Shown in pieces: positions 26,885 to 35,434 of a stretch of 55,170 bases of DNA. Positions within the stretch are counted from its first letter, which is position 1. Every line of letters starts with the position of its first letter. Below the pieces are notes generated by a model that saw only the letters and a list, made by a program, of their open reading frames with translations, had not been told where the DNA came from and did no database searches. A program made the translations under genes and the position numbers. This DNA comes from Leptospirillum sp. GTDB lineage: Bacteria; Nitrospirota; Leptospirillia; Leptospirillales; Leptospirillaceae. The DNA lies in assembly GCA_027323445.1 (NCBI GenBank), contig DAHWBS010000007.1, forward strand, positions 1-55,170. The letters are read 5' to 3'.

Positions 26885-27886
26885 ATGAAAGTTCTGGTCA
26901 CCAGTACCCGCCCCTATGACAAAACCTTTCTGGATTGTGCCAATCAGAATCTGCACCAGATACACTACCTCGAAAGCGTTCTCGACCAGAATACCGCGCC
27001 ACTCACATCCGGATTTCCTGCCGTTTCCTGCTTTGTCAATGATGTTCTCAATGCTTCAGTTCTTGAAATTCTCAAAAAAAGTGGCACCCGGCTTCTGGCC
27101 CTCCGAAGTACCGGATTCAACCATGTCGATCTCGATGCAGCCCAAAAATTTGGAATAACGGTTATGAGGGTTCAGGACTACTCACCTTACTCCGTGGCAG
27201 AGTTTAGTCTGGGGTTGATGCTTGCACTGAACAGACATCTCCATAAAGCTTATAACAGGGTCAAGGAAGAAAATTTTCTCCTTGACGGACTTATGGGATT
27301 TGATATGCATGGAAAGACCGTCGGGATAGTCGGAACAGGAAAGATCGGCCTCGCTCTTTCCAGAATTCTTCATGGCATGGGCTGCTCCCTATTGGGACAT
27401 GATCTTTGGGAAAATCCTGAGTGTCTGTCTCTTGGGATGGAGTATGTCGACCTCGACACTCTTCTCTCCAAATCCGCAATCACAAGCCTCCACGTTCCGC
27501 TCACTCCAGAAACCCATCATCTGATCAACGCCGACAGACTTCAAAAAATGCCTGACTGTGCCATTCTGATCAATACCAGCAGAGGCGCGCTGATCGATAC
27601 AAAAGCTCTCGTGGAAGCCCTTAAGACAAAACGTCTTGGTGGAGCTGGCCTTGATGTCTACGAGGAGGAAACAGCCCTATACTTCAGAAATCTCTCTGAT
27701 GAAATCATCACTGATGACCTCTTCGCCCGGTTACTGACCTTTCCCAATGTCATTATCACCGGCCATCAGGCCTTTTTCACAAGGGAAGCGATGAAAACCA
27801 TTGCAGAAACAACCATTCAAAATCTTTCGGACTTCGAGTCTGGCAAACCAACCAAAAACATTGTGCGATCAAGCTCCTCCGAGTGA
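26885..27886 (+). CDS. ldhA: D-lactate dehydrogenase (fermentative, LdhA type)
   Basis: NAD-dependent reduction of pyruvate to D-lactate in the cytoplasm. The 333-residue protein tracks E. coli LdhA along its length: the N-terminal ST-x-YD pattern, ALRSTGFNHVDLDAA, the Rossmann motif GIVGTGKIG (147-155), INTSRGALID with the substrate arginine R233, DVYEEE (257-262) and TGHQAF with the catalytic H294. ATG with AAAGGA about 10 bases upstream. Divergent from gad; fermentation-type enzymes are unexpected in a strict iron oxidiser, so a role in redox balance or low oxygen is possible. Confidence 0.92.
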   Translation: MKVLVTSTRPYDKTFLDCANQNLHQIHYLESVLDQNTAPLTSGFPAVSCFVNDVLNASVLEILKKSGTRLLALRSTGFNHVDLDAAQKFGITVMRVQDYSPYSVAEFSLGLMLALNRHLHKAYNRVKEENFLLDGLMGFDMHGKTVGIVGTGKIGLALSRILHGMGCSLLGHDLWENPECLSLGMEYVDLDTLLSKSAITSLHVPLTPETHHLINADRLQKMPDCAILINTSRGALIDTKALVEALKTKRLGGAGLDVYEEETALYFRNLSDEIITDDLFARLLTFPNVIITGHQAFFTREAMKTIAETTIQNLSDFESGKPTKNIVRSSSSE

Positions 27887-28040
27887 TCGGTTATCATCAA
27901 ATTGCACTCTCTATTGTTTTCTAAGGCCACCCTGTTCACGGAGACTTCTGTCGTTGACTGGCATCAGTGGATCGCTCAGCAGGAAATGATTTTCTGACAG
28001 AATAAAACCGACCCTTTATCGGGGCTTCCATATGGAAAAG

Positions 28041-29228
28041 TCAACTTCCTTTAAAAAAACCGTCAATGATTGCCGAAAGAACCAACTCCTGCTCAGAATC
28101 CCTCAATTCCGGAAAAACGGGCAGTGACAGGACCTCCGCCGACAACAGGTCCGTCACCGGAAGATCTTGTGCCGGCAGGTGGGAAAAGGCTTCCTGCCTA
28201 TGTTGGGGAAGAGGGTAATAGATTTCTGACCCAATTCCCTTTTTAGCAAGATATTCTTTCAGCTCATCCCGCTTTCCTTCTCCAGTCACCCTGACCGTAT
28301 ACTGATGCCAGACATGATTGGCTCCGGAAGCAACAGACGGCACCAGTATCCCCGGTGTATCCGACAGTTTTTCTCCATACACTCTCGCCAGCTCTCCCCT
28401 TCTGGAATTCCACGAATGAAGGTGTCCAAGTTTGACGCCAAGGATTGCTGCCTGAATGGCATCGAGACGAGAGTTGTAACCAATCTCGTCATGATAGTAG
28501 CGACGCACACTCCCATGAACACGAAGTGATCTCAAATGAGCATCAACATCCCCATTAATCGACGCTATCATGCCTCCATCTCCTCCTCCTCCAAGATTTT
28601 TTGTCGGAAAGAAAGAGTAGGCGGCCGCAACAGAATAAAATCCTGGAGGTTTTCCATGACTTTCGGCACCAATTGCCTGACAGGCATCCTCAACAATCCA
28701 GAGCCCCTCTGTTCGGGCAAAATCGGAAAGAGATAACATATCTGCCATCTGTCCATACAGATGGACCACCACGATTCCACTGATTCTTGATCCAGTGACC
28801 TTGTCATGCCAGAATCCACCGCGACGCTCTCCCCGTAGAGCCAGCATCTCAGAAAGTTCTTTTGTCGTGACGTTGAATGTCTTCGAATCAACCTCCGTAA
28901 ACAAAGGCAAGCCGCCGGCCAAAGAAATGGCCGATGCCGATGCATAAAAGGTAAACGATGGAACCATTACCGTTTCACCATTCTTTAACCCGGCAGCTTT
29001 CAAAGATAAAAGCAGGGCATCCGTTCCTGAAGCAACCCCGACTGCATGAGGAAGCCCCCACCAGGAAGCCATCTGTTCCTCAAAGCGTCGAACAGTCTCT
29101 CCCATAATAAACTGTTGGGTAGAAAGAACAGATGTCACAGCCGAAAGAACCTCAGCTTTTATTTGGGAGTATTGTCTTGTCAGGTCAAAAAAGGGAATGG
29201 AGGTTGCTGGGTGTTTTTCAGTCGACAT
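28041..29228 (-). CDS. DegT/DnrJ/EryC1-family aminotransferase
   Basis: A PLP aminotransferase of the type that makes amino-sugar nucleotides for surface polysaccharide or glycan. The start is placed at the ATG at 29228 (MSTEKH, 395 residues), because AAAGGA lies 7 bases upstream; two further ATG/TTG choices lie before it. Visible motifs are VGVASGTDAL, VPSFTFYASASAI, VEDACQAIGA and SFFPTKNLGGGGDGG, with the PLP lysine at about K210. The start overlaps the end of the TPR-LysM lipoprotein gene by 11 bases, so it is in the same operon. galE lies a few kilobases to the right on the other strand. Confidence 0.9.
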   Translation of the reverse strand: MSTEKHPATSIPFFDLTRQYSQIKAEVLSAVTSVLSTQQFIMGETVRRFEEQMASWWGLPHAVGVASGTDALLLSLKAAGLKNGETVMVPSFTFYASASAISLAGGLPLFTEVDSKTFNVTTKELSEMLALRGERRGGFWHDKVTGSRISGIVVVHLYGQMADMLSLSDFARTEGLWIVEDACQAIGAESHGKPPGFYSVAAAYSFFPTKNLGGGGDGGMIASINGDVDAHLRSLRVHGSVRRYYHDEIGYNSRLDAIQAAILGVKLGHLHSWNSRRGELARVYGEKLSDTPGILVPSVASGANHVWHQYTVRVTGEGKRDELKEYLAKKGIGSEIYYPLPQHRQEAFSHLPAQDLPVTDLLSAEVLSLPVFPELRDSEQELVLSAIIDGFFKGS

Positions 29229-31527
29229 TTCCATTTCCTTTCGATCCGGATGAAAAAAGCCTTGTTCCTGTTCCAGACGCTGAATGCTGTCGACCATCCA
29301 TGGCCGAAGGAGACGATGGTATTCTGAGAATCAGACCCCAGGGAAGCTTGTTTGGATTTTTAACCTCAAGAGAGTTCGCCCTGAGAAGAGTCCGCCAATA
29401 GCGGGGATCGCCATAAATAACCCCTTTGGCTGCAATCGTTTCAAGCGTATCTCCGGTTCTTACCCTGTAAATGCTTGGGCGACCTTTAGCAGGATGAAGA
29501 AGCTTCCATTGCTTTTTAGCTTCCAGATAATCCTTGTGGAAATCGGGATCGTCTCTGGCAAATAGCTTTTTGTATAAGGAAACTCTTTTTGTTTTCATCG
29601 GATGCCGCATGATCGATGCCCGCAAATGGAATCTTGCATCTGACCGAAGCCTGTCAATCGCAAACTTCTTTGAAAAAGTTTTTTGGGAAAGGGAAGACAT
29701 TGCTGCAGACTGAGAGATAATGGCCTGTCTGCGGGGAGTTGGAGAATGGATGGCAAGATCCTTTGCCACGGCTATCTCAATACGCGAAAGGTGAGCGAGA
29801 ACCGTTGCATCATGAGGCATAAGCCCATAGGCTGTTGATTCCTCCCGAAGAGCCTTGTAAACCTGCCCCATTTGGAAGTAACACCACCCGATGCTATCCC
29901 TGAAAGAACCGTTTTTGGAGTCAACAGTAAGTGCCCTCAGAATAAGATATCTGGCCGCGATGAGATTTCCCCTGTCCACAACCCAGGTATAACCGAGATA
30001 ATTCAAGGCATCAGCCATCTTTGGATTCAGTGCAATGGATCGCTCCAGATCACGCTGGGATTGCTTCAGGTACTTTTTGTGGTTCCACTCATCAAAAAGA
30101 ACACCCCGATTGAAATACAAGACGGCACTATCCGGACGAAGGACCATGGCCCGGACCAGATATTTTTGAGCTGCCGGAAAATGCTTCAGGTCCATTAAGG
30201 CAAGCGATAAGGAAAAAGGAATTTCCCACTTGCCAGGAGCCAGCTTTTCAGCTTTTAAAAAGTTTTTTATTGCGGCTTTCGGGTTCTCAAGACGTCGATA
30301 AAGATCCCCCAGAAGGAAGTATCCCATGTCGCTTTTGGGAAAGCGCTGGATCATCAAACGATAGGTATCGACAGCCTCGGGAAGGTGCAGAGACCTCTCA
30401 TAAACGGATCCCAGAAATGACAGCAGCTTCTCATCTCCTGGGTTCTCCCGAATGATCGACTGTATCTCACCAATTGCCCGATCAAGCTGGTTATCCTCCA
30501 GTAAAAGAGATGTCAGGATAAGTCCAAAGCGTTCATCATCCGGGTGTTCTTTGATGACCTGTCCCAGAAAAGAAATCGCTTCTCGCGTCTTCCCTTCCGA
30601 AAGCAGATCCTTCAGGAGTTTGCCTTCTACCTGAGGATCCCCCGGGTGAATCCGGTCAAGGATGATACGGTAATTCTTATCCGCTTCAGGGTAGTTTCCA
30701 AGAGTTGCGGAAAGATCCCCCAGAGACTCCCATCCGGGCTCAAATCCGGAATTCCTTTTCACAGAAAGAGCAAATGCCTTTCTGGCCCCATTGAAATCTT
30801 TCTCTCTTGCCAGTTGAAAACCCAGATAAAATGGCAAATAGCTCGATGAGGGATTTTTTTCGACGCCTTCTTTCAAGACCTCGATTCCTTTCTCTCTCTG
30901 GCCTGTCCGGTTATACAGGTCATCAATTGCAACATAAACTTCCTCCTTCAGGGGATCCAGAGGAAGAACATGCTGGCGGTAGAGAGTGATAATATCCTCA
31001 AAGCGCATATTTCTGAGAGCCGGGTCCAATATTCTAAGCGCCTGAACGCGTTCTATCCTGGCGAGGTAAAGCCAGGGAGAAATCCTCTTGGGGTAATCCA
31101 CTGTCAGTTTTTTCAGTGTTTCAATCGCCCCTTTTTCGTCTCCTGTCTTTTCCTGCAAATGAGCTTTTCTAAGACGCATCGACAGCGACTTAGGTCGATA
31201 ACGAAGAACTTTTTCTGTCTCGTCGAGTGCCAAAAACGGATTTCCAAAGTCCTCGTCAGTATAGGACTGAAGCTCATGATAGTAGGACTGCCAAGGCCTT
31301 GCCGGATCAACAGGCAAAGGTTTTGACCGGGCGATTCTGGTCTCTCCATAGCTCGCAGAACTACCCCCGGCGCCTGACTCCATATGACAGCCACCCAGAA
31401 CGGCTCCGAGTACGAACGGAACAATTGCTGCAGACAGCCAGCCGCTTAAAGAGCTGAAGCCCAATCTGGCATGAAAACTATTTCTACGTGCGACAATCGT
31501 GGGCTCAACCTCAAAAGCTTCTGTCAC
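29218..31527 (-). CDS. TPR-repeat lipoprotein with C-terminal LysM domain
   Basis: The 769-residue product has a lipoprotein signal: a basic start, a hydrophobic segment at about 30-45 and the lipobox LGGC with the cysteine at residue 47. More than ten TPR units follow, filling about 75-590, then a basic linker. A LysM module follows at about 685-735 (YRVRTGDTLETIAAKG then DPRYWRTLLRAN). It should sit on the periplasmic face of a membrane and touch peptidoglycan through LysM while the TPR array scaffolds partners. The GTG start at 31527 has GGAGGG close by. It lies between a putative lipoprotein gene and an aminotransferase gene that overlaps its end, which suggests a cell-envelope or polysaccharide export role (inference). 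Confidence 0.82.
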   Translation of the reverse strand: MTEAFEVEPTIVARRNSFHARLGFSSLSGWLSAAIVPFVLGAVLGGCHMESGAGGSSASYGETRIARSKPLPVDPARPWQSYYHELQSYTDEDFGNPFLALDETEKVLRYRPKSLSMRLRKAHLQEKTGDEKGAIETLKKLTVDYPKRISPWLYLARIERVQALRILDPALRNMRFEDIITLYRQHVLPLDPLKEEVYVAIDDLYNRTGQREKGIEVLKEGVEKNPSSSYLPFYLGFQLAREKDFNGARKAFALSVKRNSGFEPGWESLGDLSATLGNYPEADKNYRIILDRIHPGDPQVEGKLLKDLLSEGKTREAISFLGQVIKEHPDDERFGLILTSLLLEDNQLDRAIGEIQSIIRENPGDEKLLSFLGSVYERSLHLPEAVDTYRLMIQRFPKSDMGYFLLGDLYRRLENPKAAIKNFLKAEKLAPGKWEIPFSLSLALMDLKHFPAAQKYLVRAMVLRPDSAVLYFNRGVLFDEWNHKKYLKQSQRDLERSIALNPKMADALNYLGYTWVVDRGNLIAARYLILRALTVDSKNGSFRDSIGWCYFQMGQVYKALREESTAYGLMPHDATVLAHLSRIEIAVAKDLAIHSPTPRRQAIISQSAAMSSLSQKTFSKKFAIDRLRSDARFHLRASIMRHPMKTKRVSLYKKLFARDDPDFHKDYLEAKKQWKLLHPAKGRPSIYRVRTGDTLETIAAKGVIYGDPRYWRTLLRANSLEVKNPNKLPWGLILRIPSSPSAMDGRQHSASGTGTRLFSSGSKGNGNVD

Positions 31528-31674
31528 ATTCCCTCCATATACTCTGAATGAATTCGCAAATCTTTATCGGCCACAAAAGACGCCAGACAATGCCTATTCT
31601 GCTAGGGCTCCAGGAGACTTTTCAAATATCCAACGAGGGAGTTCTGGCTGTGAAAAGATGAAAAATTCCCGAGT

Positions 31675-32370
31675 TCAGAGGCATTCACCCTTTTTCCCGA
31701 CCTGAACAGGAAAAAAATCTTCCTGTATCGCTAGCGGAATAATAGACTCCCGGCGCCTGCCCTCTGATGACGGACATCCTGAAATCGTCTCTGAATCCAG
31801 AACAGGCAGCAACTCCCGCTCCACGACCTGATCGGTCTGGATCGATGAAGATCGATAGCCCATGGCAGCAACCTTCCAGCCGGAGTCAAGAATTTTCTGT
31901 ATCGGGGCTGACCAGCTCCCCCTCACAGATAAGAGAGAGAGTGTCGCCCCCGCATCCTGATGAAAGTAAACAACACCATGACGAATATCCATGAAGCTGA
32001 ACGTCTTCCGCATCGGAAGAGTCGCCCTTACCCTCGCTTCAATTGAACCAGCACGGGGTAAAAATGCACCCTCCCCTTCAAAGATCCAGCCCTCAGAAGG
32101 AATGACCTCACGAACCGCCAAAGAACCCCTGAGTTCATGAGATGCCCCCAGAAATCCTCTAACACCATCGCACTCGTAATAGCCTGATAAAAAAGAGACC
32201 TTCCCACGACGAAAGCCCGTCATCGTGATGTGAATGCCACCTAGTGTCCTATACGGAAAAAAAGAGACCGGTTTGAGCGTTCGACTCCCGCAGGATACGA
32301 TACCGGAAGGAAGCGGAAGCGCATACAGGAATAAAAAAGAATCGAGTCCTTTGTACCCCCTTGGCCCCAT
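31675..32370 (-). CDS. Putative lipoprotein, unknown function
   Basis: I do not recognise the family. The 231-residue product starts with ATG at 32370 after a strong AGGAGGAAAGGG site. A short hydrophobic N-terminal segment ends in GIVSC, a plausible lipobox with the cysteine at residue 27. The rest is beta-rich (alternating hydrophobic and polar residues, many glycines), then a basic stretch (EGRRRES) near the C-terminus. The pattern is loosely like small periplasmic lipid- or lipoprotein-binding folds, but that is only an impression. It lies 147 bases upstream of the TPR-LysM lipoprotein gene on the same strand and is probably the first gene of that operon. Confidence 0.6.
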   Translation of the reverse strand: MGPRGYKGLDSFLFLYALPLPSGIVSCGSRTLKPVSFFPYRTLGGIHITMTGFRRGKVSFLSGYYECDGVRGFLGASHELRGSLAVREVIPSEGWIFEGEGAFLPRAGSIEARVRATLPMRKTFSFMDIRHGVVYFHQDAGATLSLLSVRGSWSAPIQKILDSGWKVAAMGYRSSSIQTDQVVERELLPVLDSETISGCPSSEGRRRESIIPLAIQEDFFPVQVGKKGECL

Positions 32371-32935
32371 AGATATCCCTTTCCTCCTGAATCAGTCCAT
32401 TGAAGCGCCAATAGCCAACCACTCAATAATTCAAGTGTATCTGAGGGTGGAGGTAAATTCAAACCAAGCTAGGATTAAATATAAGGAAACAAGATCATAG
32501 TAAATAACTCTCGATTAGCGCTCAGGAGATGTGAGGGATAATCCTGAAAAACATGGGAGATGATTTTAATTTTGGAAATTCCAGATGATTCTGATAGGAT
32601 TTTTGAAAAATCACGTCCGGATGATCAAACCATCGTCCGGCATGATTCTATGCCATAAAACAATATCTGATCCCTTCCCGTTTAACGGACCGGGTTCAAT
32701 AAAACACCTTCGATCTGACTGAAGTCCCCCCCTGCTCATCTCAAACAGTGTGGGAAAGTCTGTCTTTAAAATGAACGTGTTTTTTGGGTGTCGTATACAA
32801 ATGCCGTCCGAAAGTTTTCGGCATCAACAAAATATACCATGAGTCCATTCATCAATCGAAGGATACACCCTAGATTCCCGCCTTCGGATTGACGGCACTT
32901 CCGGATTTTAACAACCTGATCTATGGGAGAAAAAA
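32371..32935. other. Long intergenic region before galE
   Basis: This 565-base gap separates the divergent putative lipoprotein gene and galE. It holds the imperfect inverted repeat CCGGATGAT/CATCGTCCGG (32617-32640), with CGTCCGG occurring twice about 20 bases apart. It also holds a hairpin around 32802-32825 (ATGCCG with CGGCAT, and TCCGAAAG-type inner pairs). No reading frame, tRNA or convincing promoter pair was recognised; GGGAG lies 6 bases before the galE GTG. Confidence 0.4.
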
Positions 32936-33916
32936 GTGAAAATACTCGTCACTGGCGGAGCTGGCTACATTGGTTCCCACATGGTGGTCTTGCTCGAAAA
33001 ATCCGGCCATGAAGTGATCGTCATGGACAATCTCTCAAACGGACACAGGGAATCCATTGACAAGACACCGTTTATCCTGGGGGATATCGGAGACCGTTCA
33101 CTTCTTGACCGAATCATGGCTGAAAACAGCTTTGATGCCGTCATGCACTTTGCCTCCTTTATTCAGGTTGGGGAATCTGTCATATCTCCATCAAAGTACT
33201 ACAATAACAATGTCTCAAAAACCCTGGTCCTCCTCGATGCAATGGCCAACGCCGGAATCAGGAAATTTATTTTCTCCTCCACCGCTGCAATTTTTGGAGA
33301 ACCTATTCGGTCTCCCATCGATGAACTTCATCCCAAATCGCCGGTCAACCCCTACGGACGAACCAAACTCTTCGTAGAAGAGATCCTCTCCGATTACAGA
33401 AAAGCCTATGGGTTGAAAAGTGTTGCCCTGCGTTATTTCAATGCGGCGGGGGCTGATCCTGACGGAAGGATTGGCGAGAGACATCACCCCGAAACTCATC
33501 TGATCCCCCTGATTCTTAAAGCGGCATCCGGTGAGAGAGACTCCATTACCGTCTATGGAAAAGACTACGACACCCCGGATGGGACATGCATCCGGGACTA
33601 CATTCATGTCATCGATCTTTGCGAAGCTCACTTGCTCTCGCTCTTGCATCTTGAATCCGGAGGGGACTCCATCTCCTACAACCTTGGAAACGGGCAAGGG
33701 TTTTCTGTCCTTGAAGTCATTTCTGCTGCAGAAAAAGTGACTCAAAAAGCGATTCGGGTGGAAAACGGAGAAAGGCGGGCAGGCGATCCCCCACGGTTAG
33801 TAGCAGACAGCCGAATGATCAAGAAAGATCTTGGATGGACACCTCGTTACCCCGATATCGAAACCATAATCAAGCATGCATGGCTCTTTGAAGAAAAAAG
33901 AAAAGACAACCACTAG
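32936..33916 (+). CDS. galE: UDP-glucose 4-epimerase
   Basis: Interconverts UDP-glucose and UDP-galactose with bound NAD, supplying galactose for surface glycans. The 326-residue short-chain dehydrogenase-like protein has the NAD motif TGGAGYIGSH (6-15), the DNLSNGH segment, SSTAAIFG, the catalytic Y140-x3-K144 pair (YGRTK), and the GalE-specific ALRYFNAAGADPDG. The length is normal. It starts with GTG, GGGAG upstream. Monocistronic, ending at a small A+T-rich hairpin with a T-run. Confidence 0.93.
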   Translation: MKILVTGGAGYIGSHMVVLLEKSGHEVIVMDNLSNGHRESIDKTPFILGDIGDRSLLDRIMAENSFDAVMHFASFIQVGESVISPSKYYNNNVSKTLVLLDAMANAGIRKFIFSSTAAIFGEPIRSPIDELHPKSPVNPYGRTKLFVEEILSDYRKAYGLKSVALRYFNAAGADPDGRIGERHHPETHLIPLILKAASGERDSITVYGKDYDTPDGTCIRDYIHVIDLCEAHLLSLLHLESGGDSISYNLGNGQGFSVLEVISAAEKVTQKAIRVENGERRAGDPPRLVADSRMIKKDLGWTPRYPDIETIIKHAWLFEEKRKDNH

Positions 33917-33939
33917 CGGCTTGTTAAAATCTAGTAGTT

Positions 33940-33968
33940 CGTAACATAAAAATATTTACGTTTTATTT
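33940..33968 (+). terminator. Candidate terminator after galE
   Basis: CGTAA (33940-33944) pairs with TTACG (33956-33960), extended by an AT/AT pair after a bulge, and the stem is followed directly by TTTTATTT. The stem is weak, but the T-run and the position 24 bases after the galE stop fit an intrinsic terminator. Confidence 0.4.
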
Positions 33969-34091
33969 CAGCCCCAGGTCGAAATTATTCCACCTGAAAA
34001 CAACAGGCTTGTCGTTCCACTCCTCGATCCCTTGTGGAATCCGGTCCTTTAGTTCCTTTTTAGAGGAGACCCGGATGTGTCGCAGAAAGGA
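33963..34091 (-). pseudogene. C-terminal remnant of an IS630-family transposase
   Basis: On the minus strand the frame from 34091 to TAA at 33963-33965 reads SFLRHIRVSSKKELKDRI, then GIEEWNDKPVVFRW and FDLGLK. This matches the characteristic C-terminal tail of IS630-type transposases (leucine-rich basic helix, then a WN-x-x-P-V segment and a final RW). Just upstream the frame is closed by a stop, and no catalytic DDE region precedes it. It is therefore a decayed fragment of about 42 codons, in the gap between galE and the DUF2252 gene. Another IS630-type remnant lies 2.5 kb away in the opposite orientation. Confidence 0.6.
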
Positions 34092-34219
34092 TCGTCTTCA
34101 TGCACCTCGTCCGCCAAACTCCATTCTGTCGGAAAGGATCAAGTCTCACTCAGACAAGAAACATCTTGACAGGGATTCTCCTCCAAAGAATAAGAGTATC
34201 TGGCAAGAAAGCTTGTTTT

Positions 34220-35434
34220 TTATGAATCAGTCCCTAAAACCTTTGCATCGAACGCCTTGCAGTAATCCCGATAATACTCACGAAAATTGTGCACTTTCTC
34301 AAAAGCAGTCTCGATCAACCCTTCAGTCCACCGGTCTTCTCTTGCAAAATGAGCTATTTCCTCTGAAGAAGCTGCCCCCTTGTAATAGGACGAGCGAATC
34401 TGTCCCCAGGCAGAAAGGGCGCCCATCGACTTGAGGACTTCCCTTTTTTCCGACAGGTTTCCGCTCCATTGGTCAAGGTTGACACGATGTTCGCTCGGTT
34501 GCAGTTCTTTCAGGATAAAGGGGCGCCCATTTATGGAAAAAGTGGATAAAAGAGCCGGTGATATGGCCTGGCTACGTTTCTGGATGGTAACCACCCGCTC
34601 TGCGTCATTTTCCCAGTGAGGCTGGGATAAAAAGAGCTGCCCACCCAGAGAAGACGGCTTGGCTTGCTTCAGGTCCAGTAGAAAATTCCCGGAAGGGGTT
34701 CCCCGGCCTTCAACAAGAAGAACATATCTCGAAACACCAAGACTGCCCAAACCGGAAATACGGTCTGCAATGTCAAGAACCCGATAAAACTCTGGATTTT
34801 TTTGCGTTTTGGCAAAATTTTCCATAATCGAAAGAATTTCTTCCTTATCGCTTTTTGGAGTCTGAAAAGCTTTTACCCCATCGATGATAAGCCTTCGCCT
34901 TTTTCCTTTCACTCTGCTCCGGGTATTCAGAAAAGAGCTCCGGTCTATTGATTTGACAGATTTTAAGAGGCGGCGGATCAGACCGCTTGAAAGCGATCGC
35001 TCAATCCAACGTGATTTTTCAGTCACGGCTTCCGAACAATATGAACGGATAAATGCCTTGCACAAATCTGTCTGCCCCCGAACTCCGAGATTAAAACCAT
35101 CAGAAGCGATCAGGATACTGCTCAAAACACGCAACATCTCCAGTGTGCAGGGGGCAAGGCAAGCTTCATCAAAATCATTCATATCAAAATAAGCAAGCCG
35201 ATTATCGCCCTTATAACTCCCGAAGTTCTCAAGATGAAGGTCTCCGCATGTCCAGACCACAGGAGCCTGAGTAAAGAGCGAATCTTGAGGAAGGCTCTGA
35301 TAAAAAAGATGGCAAGTCGCCCGAAAGAAGGCAAAGATCCCTTCCCTCATACGGTCAAACTTGAGTTTTACTCTTCTTTGATCCAGATCTTTGTTAAAAT
35401 GAATGATTTCCGAGACCGCATCCACTTTTTTCAT
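34220..35434 (-). CDS. DUF2252-family protein (kinase-like fold)
   Basis: The 404-residue product starts with ATG at 35434 (GGAG 8 bases upstream), overlapping the stop of the methyltransferase gene as TGATG. DUF2252 landmarks are VVWTCGDLHLENFG (about 60-72), AYFDMNDFDEA (81-91), an SGLGSLGVSRYVLLVEG segment, and a late LKELQPSEH block. The family resembles aminoglycoside-phosphotransferase/HipA-type kinases in its GD-x-H-x-x-N and D-x-N/D pattern, but its substrate is not established. Soluble and cytoplasmic. The pair with a methyltransferase, bracketed by transposase remnants, suggests an acquired two-gene unit. Confidence 0.85.
   Translation of the reverse strand: MKKVDAVSEIIHFNKDLDQRRVKLKFDRMREGIFAFFRATCHLFYQSLPQDSLFTQAPVVWTCGDLHLENFGSYKGDNRLAYFDMNDFDEACLAPCTLEMLRVLSSILIASDGFNLGVRGQTDLCKAFIRSYCSEAVTEKSRWIERSLSSGLIRRLLKSVKSIDRSSFLNTRSRVKGKRRRLIIDGVKAFQTPKSDKEEILSIMENFAKTQKNPEFYRVLDIADRISGLGSLGVSRYVLLVEGRGTPSGNFLLDLKQAKPSSLGGQLFLSQPHWENDAERVVTIQKRSQAISPALLSTFSINGRPFILKELQPSEHRVNLDQWSGNLSEKREVLKSMGALSAWGQIRSSYYKGAASSEEIAHFAREDRWTEGLIETAFEKVHNFREYYRDYCKAFDAKVLGTDS

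Noticed and set aside
34009-34434. 141-codon plus-strand frame next to the DUF2252 gene
   Set aside because: Overlaps the 3' end of the DUF2252 gene antisense and the IS630 remnant; no protein pattern.
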